Of a stretch of DNA of 64,000 nucleotides, positions 57,171 through 64,000 are shown piece by piece (positions within the stretch are counted from its first letter, which is position 1; every line of letters begins with the position of its first letter). Under the pieces are notes generated by a model that was given only the letters and a program-made list of their open reading frames with translations, had not been told where the DNA came from and searched no databases. Source of the stretch: Filosporella fistucella (Eukaryota; Ascomycota; Leotiomycetes; Helotiales); assembly GCA_030077755.1 (NCBI GenBank), contig JAQJZZ010000021.1, positions 310,001 to 374,000 on the forward strand, in the 5' to 3' direction. The position numbers and the translations under genes are program-made.

Positions 57171-60100
57171 TCAGTCATCGGCAGAATAGAGATCCTCTAA
57201 GTCAAATAATCCAGCGTACCCTACTGATGGCTGTACAGTCTCATCGTCGCCAGTAGGAGGGGCATTTGGCAGAGAGAAAGTTTGTCGCGGGGTTGCGCGT
57301 CCATCAAAGTTGATCAACTGAGAGACAATACTTGAATGGGGTGTCTTTCCATCCATAGCATCGGTCCAATAGCCAACTGTGGGGTCTTCTGCTGAGACCT
57401 GCAGAGTTTGACCTCTTCGGGTCTCGAGATAGTCGACTTCAACGGTCTCAAGGGTGACGAAATGGTACGCATGAACAGTCTCCGTTTGACCGTGGCGTCT
57501 GGATCTACCAATGGCTTGTGTCATATAAGCCTCGTAATCAGCTTGAGCTGAAGATCCAGTAGTATAAACTGGATGCACAAATATAACGTGCTGCACACCT
57601 GTTAAGTTACTAAAACTCAAGTTAGCTTTAGAGCATGATCTGGAGGGAAATGTTTGCTTACCTGCCAGCGGCGGTCTCAGTATCTGGTCGTAAGAGCAAG
57701 ACCATTGCCGGCTTTCCGGAACTGCCATCTCTAGCAATTGGTACGTTGCCTGATTCTTTCTCTGAGTCGCAATTATATGAATTGGGCTCAGCATCAGATT
57801 CAGAGTCTTCGGTTACAGACTCATGGAATGTGCTTTCAGTATCATCATCTTCGGCTGACTCTCCTACACCAGCTTCGGAGTCCCCCTCCACGTCGTCGTC
57901 CTCTGCTTCTTTGGCTGAAAGCTTTCGTGGAGCAGGCTTTCGTGGCGCAGGCTTTCGTGGTGCAGGCTTTGCTGGTGCGGGATTTCGTGACGCACGCTTT
58001 CGTGGTGCAGGCTTTCGTGACGCGGGCTTAGAGGTGGGAGCAAAAGGGTATGGCTGTTCCGTGAATCTTTTTTCATCTTTGAACTGTTGGAGTCGCTGTG
58101 ATTTATTATCCTTACCCCTGTGCAGTTCGATGTAGAAGAGTCCCTTTTCTTGAAGAGCTAAAAGCAACTTCTCTTCGATGATTTCAAATTGAACGAAGAG
58201 AATCACCTTGTTACCACTGTTGAGAAGTTGCTCAACTTTCTGAATTATAGCAACGACCTTGGTGCCAAAGACGGACCAGGCATTCATACCGCCTGAATAG
58301 TGGTATTTGGATGCTAAGATCTGTTGATAATCCGCATTGCCGCATTCGCAACCAGGTACAGCACAGACTTTCTTGTCAGTTCTTTTGCACAGTTTGCATA
58401 AAAAGTGACCACACTGTGTCATCAGGGTAAGCTGAGATGTCTGGCACAGCTTCTTACATTTGTCACATTGAAGGTTGTCAACAGTGGCATTACAGTCCTG
58501 AATAGCTCGGATTGAGCGGAAGCTTCGCAGCGAACGCGAACGTGCAACGTGTTCTTGAAAATATTTCTCGAGGAGTGCGGTCGAACGGCGCAGATAGGCG
58601 ACACTGCGCGTGAGATGAGTATTACCAGCGGTAATATCATTGCCCTCTGGAAAGAGAACAAGACCCTTAGTAGCATTTTCAGGTTTTTCAATGACACCTT
58701 GCTCAAAGAAGAAGAGCTTCCAGTCCTCATATTGGTATTCATGGAGGGCATTCTTGACCAAAGCGATGATTTCCTTGGCACTCTCTTTCTTTTCGGTTTC
58801 AGCCTTGACTAATCGGTTGATCCAATCGGAAAACGTGGTGCAATCCTCTGTCCTAGACTTCGTGAGCTTGTCGAGCCAGATAGCCTTTTTAAGCTCCTTT
58901 ATGAGTTTGTCTTCTTGATCCCTGAGCTGGGTTTCTCTATTTTCTAAGATCACGTCGCTTGAGCCAGCAATGGTAAGTTGCTCGCCGGCATCACCCATGC
59001 TGCGTTCGAGATTGAAGTGTGACGCCCGCACCATGAGTGCCTTTTTGGGATCATCGAAATCATATGCGTCCTGCAAGTCAAGGTCTCGATCATTGCCAGT
59101 GGCCGTGGTCTTTCTGGGCATGAAATTCTGAGCTGCAAGAGTCTGGGACAATTCATTGTACGTCCCCAACTCTGAGGGATACTGCTCGACTATAACCCAG
59201 TGCTCCTCAAGAGGAATCTCGTCCACATTCACTTCATCCTTTTATGCATTAGTGGTGATTTCAAATTGTAGGCTGAAAAACTTACCCGTCGAAGGAAAGC
59301 ATCCAGGAACTTTTGAGCATGTTGGTGGCGTTGTTCAAGCCAAGAAGCTGAAGGTGCATGTTGATAAGCCAAAAAGAGTTCCATCTCTGCAAGATTATTA
59401 GCAAGATACATCTTCAACTCAACTGCGAAACTTACTCGTCATTTCTGACCGCTTGGTTTTCAACAAATCTGTCATCATGTCCGAATAGTCGTCGATACCC
59501 AAATTGATATCGATAAGGACTGCTAGTTTTTTGACATGGGCAAAACCTGAAAGGCAAGGAGTGCCAGACAAAAGCCATTTGCGTAGTGCCTTGACATTCT
59601 CAAGAAATCTAGCCTCGTCGCGGCCGACATAGGTGACTTCATCGACCTCCAATCGACCCCACCGGAACAACTCAAGCATCGGAAATTTCATGGAGGTATA
59701 CAACCCATCTTTGGCGAATTTCGTAAGGCTGTCGTCAAATTTGATGGTTGCCTCGTCGGCATAACGCTTGTCGGCCCTTTCAAGTTTCCGTTCGATGACT
59801 TCCTCATGGTTTAGAATCTTCTCCTCGAATGTTATAGGTTTCTTTCTCTTGCCAACAGCAGCCTTTCCCTTCTTCTCGCCTGCTTCAGGTTGCTTTCTCT
59901 TTTCAGCAGCAGCCTTTTCCTTCTTCAACATGTACGCGCGTCCAGTAACATGCTTTGAGGGTACGATCACGTCGACATCTTTGGCAATTTCCTTGGATCT
60001 CTCAAATTGACCTTTGACTTCTTTCAAAAATGCGTTCGGACCATTTGCCTTCAAGAACTCCAAGTTACTTGCCATCTTGCTCCTGGCACGCTCATACCAA

Positions 60101-63100
60101 GCATTCTTTGCTCTCGGGGCGGTCCTTTGGTCGATGATTCCCTCGCCAGCGAATTGCGCAACTGCATTCAAGTAGTTCTGGCTGTCCGTAATGTTCCATG
60201 AGCATATGACAATGGTTGCTTTCTGTATGGCAGCAATGGTACATTTCTGTAGATCTCCACAATCCTTGAGCACAAGTACCGCACCTTGGGTGTTGTATAG
60301 CGCAGGCCAAAACTTTTTAATCTCATTGTGCCACTGGCTGACAAGATGCTCCGGCATCATGATTAGTGTTGCTTTTGTTGGAATGGCTCCTGTGACGTCT
60401 GAATTCAAAGTCTCAGCTTCGAGGGCACTGGTGCCAAGCTTGATCACACCAATCCCAAGTAATGTCTTCCCGTAGCCGACTCCCTGAGCCAGGATACCAC
60501 CAGCAACCACTTTTGTATGTTTGGCACAGCCCTCAGCATGCCATCCAATTTCTGGGATTACTGATTCGACGATTTCCATCTCCACAAATTGGGGCGGATT
60601 GGACTCTTGGGAGACCATCCATCCCAAAGTGCGGGCTTGTTGCGGCTTCAAGTTGTATGGAATACCTTGCTCATCGAGGGCATCGGAAAACACTTGTTCC
60701 ACAGGCGGTGATGACTGGCTGTCCTTGAGGTTGAAGGATTCCAGGCTGGGCTTTTGGCGTTGCGGAACAGCTGTCTTTATACGCCATGCATGGTCGATGT
60801 TGTCGGTGCTTCCATTGGTCACCAATTTGGCTGCAGCTCGATGGCAAAGCATCAAAGGATTGCAAGCAATCTGAATTTGAACGAACCCTGTACTATTCAG
60901 GTAATATCCAATCTCCAATGGAGATTGGATCCCCTTCATAATTTGCTCAAATGCGGAAGCTTGTATAGGATCCTCATACGGGATGTGTTTTCCACTGAGC
61001 TTATCCAAGATCCAGCGCAATGAGGGTGGCATCGGGGCACAATGTGTACATCGGGCACTGACAGACTGAGGGAGCGGCTGCCATTGGCTGTCTAGCTCTC
61101 CCTGACCAAGGATAGCCAGATTATTTCTCAACAGCCATTTGAGCCTGGGCCAGAAAGAATGACCGTTTTGAATATTAACCAGTGTCCATTTGTCTTTTGC
61201 CAGTCGATCACATAGTTCCTCGTGATTGGGCAGCTGAGCGTCACAAGAAAATGCGGCCTGCCAAGAGTCGCAGCTTCTAACTTGATTTCTGACGGCAAGC
61301 ACATCCATATGGCCGTAGAAGAAATTCTCTGCTGGGTGGGCAAGATGAAAGTCTGTTTTGCGCCAGAAACCATGCACGATGACCTCTGTATGCTCGACCA
61401 TCTCTTGCTGATAATCCTCCACATTGTCACCGGTCTCAATGACCTTGTATCCATCGGTGTAAATGAGAGGTTGCTTCCACGATGGAAGCAATTCCGCGAA
61501 GGACATACGAGGGACTCCAAACTCCAATCGACGAGTGTCATTGCTAAAAATGAATCTGTGATTTCTTGGATCTCCTAATCTGTCTTCGTGCTCGAAAAAT
61601 AATCCCAAATGCGGGATTGGCGAATGGCCCTCGGCAAGCTGGTGGTAAGAATTGAATGCTTGGCCACATTCTGTATGCAGATCGTACTTTCCACAAAGAT
61701 TTATAGGGAAATACTTCTTATACTTCTCAACATGGGCCTCCTCAATATCGATGGTAATGGTCTTATGGACGTGGTCGCCTTGTGGATTGCGGCCGTTAAG
61801 TAGCTCTAGTCCAATCTCGGAAGCGTAAGATTCGACGAGCTTACCACTGGACGTAATGATAGTGTCGAAAGCCCTTGGATCAGGTACAAAGAATTCCCAA
61901 ATCCCCTTTAGAATATCATTGCCTTGAGGGCTCATCCTAGCAATCGGAAATTTCCGGAAGAACTTCCCCTCATCAGAGGCCAGGGGCATTGTCGAGGCAT
62001 TGACGAAGAGGAGCCACTCGATATTGGAGTCGTATATCTCCATTTTGAGAATCGTGGACGTTGATTTATAAGTCACCTCCCATGACTCGGCACGTCTAGT
62101 GCCAGTCCATACAACAGACGATGCAAGGCATTGCTCGATAGAATCCACAGCTTCCTGCCACTTTTCTGTTGAAAATGACTCTGGCTCTAGTCCGCGCAAA
62201 TCTTTGAGATAAGTATTGACACCTTGCGACGAAATGCCGCCAAGATTAATTGTCATTGGAAGGCAGCTTTCGAGGGCCTCGCTAAACTCAATGGGCTCAA
62301 TTCGTGTCGCTAGGAGGTCTTGGGACAGAAGGGCGTAGCAGTGTTTAGGCTTGTGTCCGCATTTGACACAGCTGGTATGACCACAAACGGTGCATTGCTG
62401 AATAGGACTACTAGCAAGGGAACTGCGACCTTCGCAAGAACAAAGCCGCCGTGATCTTCGCCCGGCTGCAATAGTGCTGGCCACGGTAATTGGCCGGTAT
62501 GAAGCTGGAGAAGCCTTGAATTCAGTGAGCAGATGACGATTTTGAACGGCATGAGGGACGTTGGTCTGGATCTTGGAGGCTGCGGCTGACTCGATACCTG
62601 GGCTGCCCTTCCGAAAGGCCTCTCGAAAGGTGACCATGCCTGCAAGTGTAACTATAGTGACCACAGGGGTACTCATAGCATTGCCGGCCAAGTCATGCTT
62701 GAGCTTTTCGTCCATGTTTCTCCAATCTGCAAGATGGGTTGGAATTCCCTGAGCACCTAGGGTTTCTGCACCAGTAAGGCGACGGCCATGATACGTCGTG
62801 AAGAGCATGTTATTTGGTGTGCAACAGCCAATTATTCCCTCTTTGGTTACATCTATAATTCGGTGCACGTTCTGTGAAAGCTCGAGGATTCGACTGGAAT
62901 CATGTTAGACACCCACTCCACTGACGTCCCGAATTCTCTAGCAGACACTTACTTGTAATAGCGATCGTCAGCCCCACGCTGAACATTCCTCAAGTGTGCT
63001 ACATCTTGGGTATCCGCGACCCGTTCAGTCAGACTAGCCATCGGCTTATGCCAATCGGGCAGAAGCCTGGCTCCTTCTTGGGTCCATTCCGTCTTCGGAC

Positions 63101-64000
63101 GACCATTGCCGTACCCATTTCTATGGCGATAGGTCTCGTGTGAGATTTTGCATCTGTCCCAGGCAGTCATCTTGCGGTTTGTTTCGCCTGCCTTTGTCAG
63201 AACCTCGAGATGCGGGTCGTCGGAAGGCAGAAGCATATGCTCAATTGGCACACTAGCCTTTCGCTCCAACTCCTTGACCAGCGCTGCGAACTCGTCCAGC
63301 ATTTCACGGATCTTTTCCTCAGAGCAGCTATATGTTTTCATCATTTGCTCCTTGTTGACGCATAGCATATAGCCTCGTTGGCGGGTCTGGGGTATGTAAA
63401 AGTCCTTCGTATCGAGCCTGACCAGCTTCGTGAGGTACCCGACCTTCTCCATGTGCCTATCAATTCCCATCTTGTCAGGACCATCTTTTGACGGCTTGAT
63501 ATCCTTGTGTAGCCATGGCGCGGTAAAAACGTTTTCCAGGACAACCAGGTTGGGCTGGAATCTGAGAAGGTACTCCTTAACAGCGAAAAAAGTATCCCCT
63601 GACTCGCCTCCATCCTCAAGGGTTTTTCGTACGACGTTGAGAGGCGAGAAGTCATCACAGGCGAAGCCTGCAACAAGAATTGATATCGTGCCACTAAGTT
63701 TCACTTTGCCACCATAAGCCGTGGTGCTGGAGCCGGTTAGCAAGGGTCTCTACTGGGTATGGATGCCACATACAGTTCTATCTCTCCGTTCACTTCCGGC
63801 GCCAGTAGAAATTCCATGATATCCCGCAGGATAACCTTCGCGGGGCTGTTGCGACTGATGAACGACGCCTTGGCGGGGTGTATTTCTGCAGCGAATGGCT
63901 GGATAAAGTTGAAGCTCTCACCATGCTCATACTCCAAATCTATGAGAGTCAGACTCGCGCATAGCTAGCATACGGGGAGGGCACCTACATCTCTTGATTT
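57171..64000 (-). CDS. DNMT5-type SNF2-coupled DNA cytosine methyltransferase (5' part beyond window)
   Basis: Seven exons lie in the window: 64000-63989 (continuing past the edge), 63939-63774, 63726-62953, 62893-59436, 59386-59286, 59238-57662 and 57609-57171. Together they code about 2,175 residues. The methyltransferase part has V-A-G-F-A-C-D-D-F-S with the catalytic Cys codon at 63657-63659, the E-N-V motif (V-V-L-E-N-V), I-P-Q-T-R-Q-R-G and A-G-N-A-M-S-T-P-V-V. A Cys/His-rich stretch follows at ~62450-62313. The SNF2 lobe 1 has G-V-G-Y-G-K-T (~60466-60486), L-E-V-D-E-V (~59635-59653) and L-L-S-G-T-P (~59560-59580). A RING finger (~58335-58470) precedes lobe 2, which ends in Q-A-I-G-R-S-R-R-H-G-Q (~57484-57520). 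DNMT5 proteins, studied in Cryptococcus, use ATP to maintain CG methylation. The lack of the usual P-C motif and the V-A-G-F-x-C form are typical of that family. The first in-window splice is the least certain. Confidence 0.88.
57921..58032. repeat. 15-bp coding minisatellite (about seven units)
   Basis: Tandem copies of a unit like GCTTTCGTGGTGCAG (plus strand), imperfect, in frame with the DNMT5-type gene. On the minus strand it encodes K/R-P-A-P-R-like pentapeptides. Several units differ by one or two bases. Confidence 0.88.
62313..62460 (-). other. Cys/His-rich putative zinc-binding segment in the DNMT5-type protein
   Basis: Between the methyltransferase and ATPase parts the protein reads L-C-S-C-E, then C-T-V-C-G-H-T-S-C-V-K-C-G-H-K-P-K-H-C. 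The pairs of C-x2-C and the later C/H residues suggest one or two bound zinc ions. Confidence 0.6.

Noticed and set aside
57635..58135. Plus-strand ORF with G-A-G-F-R repeats
   Set aside because: Antisense shadow of the coding minisatellite in the DNMT5-type gene; the minus frame carries the family motifs.

Overview
The window is nuclear DNA of a filamentous ascomycete (Pezizomycotina). Genes are split by many short introns of about 43-63 bp with CTAAC/CTGAC-type branch sites and standard GT-AG ends. The families present are fungal: Zn2Cys6 and C2H2 regulators with the fungal-specific domain, But2-type surface protein, Atg5, a UAF Rrn10-like protein and DNMT5. The overall protein flavour suggests Leotiomycetes, but that is an inference. 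I rebuilt 18 multi-exon or single-exon genes by joining exons so that phase, family motifs and splice sites agree. One further small ORF is listed at low confidence. No rRNA, tRNA, CRISPR array or intact transposon was recognised.

Layout. 0.2-4.6 kb: a cyclase-family hydrolase, a secreted PLC-like phosphodiesterase and an alpha/beta hydrolase, all on +. 4.6-7.3 kb: no convincing gene. 7.3-10.8 kb (-): a large Zn2Cys6 regulator, preceded by a long G/T-rich, microsatellite-bearing leader and a gene-poor stretch to 16.8 kb. 16.9-19.2 kb: an Rrn10-like Pol I factor and a CSA/Rad28 WD40 protein, transcribed divergently from a 193-bp promoter. 19.3-20.9 kb (-): a DHA1 MFS transporter. 21-25.3 kb: gene-poor. 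25.3-27.0 kb (-): a seven-helix membrane protein with a long tail. 28.8-29.7 kb (+): ATG5.

30.8-48.7 kb is the most coherent block. It holds a sugar-porter MFS, a BBE-like flavin oxidase, a C2H2/fungal-specific regulator, a vanillyl-alcohol-oxidase-type flavoenzyme, a class A flavin monooxygenase, a type B carboxylesterase and a cytochrome P450. There is no polyketide or peptide synthase backbone, so the set looks more like a pathway that opens and hydroxylates phenolic or phenylpropanoid esters than a classical toxin cluster. The divergent VAO-monooxygenase promoter and the next intergenic region carry dense GTGGGG/GCGGGG sites arranged as inverted repeats. These suit carbon-catabolite control (CreA type) or the local C2H2 factor. 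Two neighbouring cluster genes each need a GC-AG intron.

48.7-55.5 kb (-): a coiled-coil protein, a But2-domain surface protein and a DHA2/Vba-like MFS transporter. 57.2-64.0 kb (-): a very large DNMT5-type protein, cut at its N-terminal end by the window edge. It combines a C5-cytosine methyltransferase, a Cys-rich segment, and a SNF2 ATPase with an internal RING finger. A 15-bp in-frame minisatellite (KPAPR-like repeats) sits inside the C-terminal helicase lobe.
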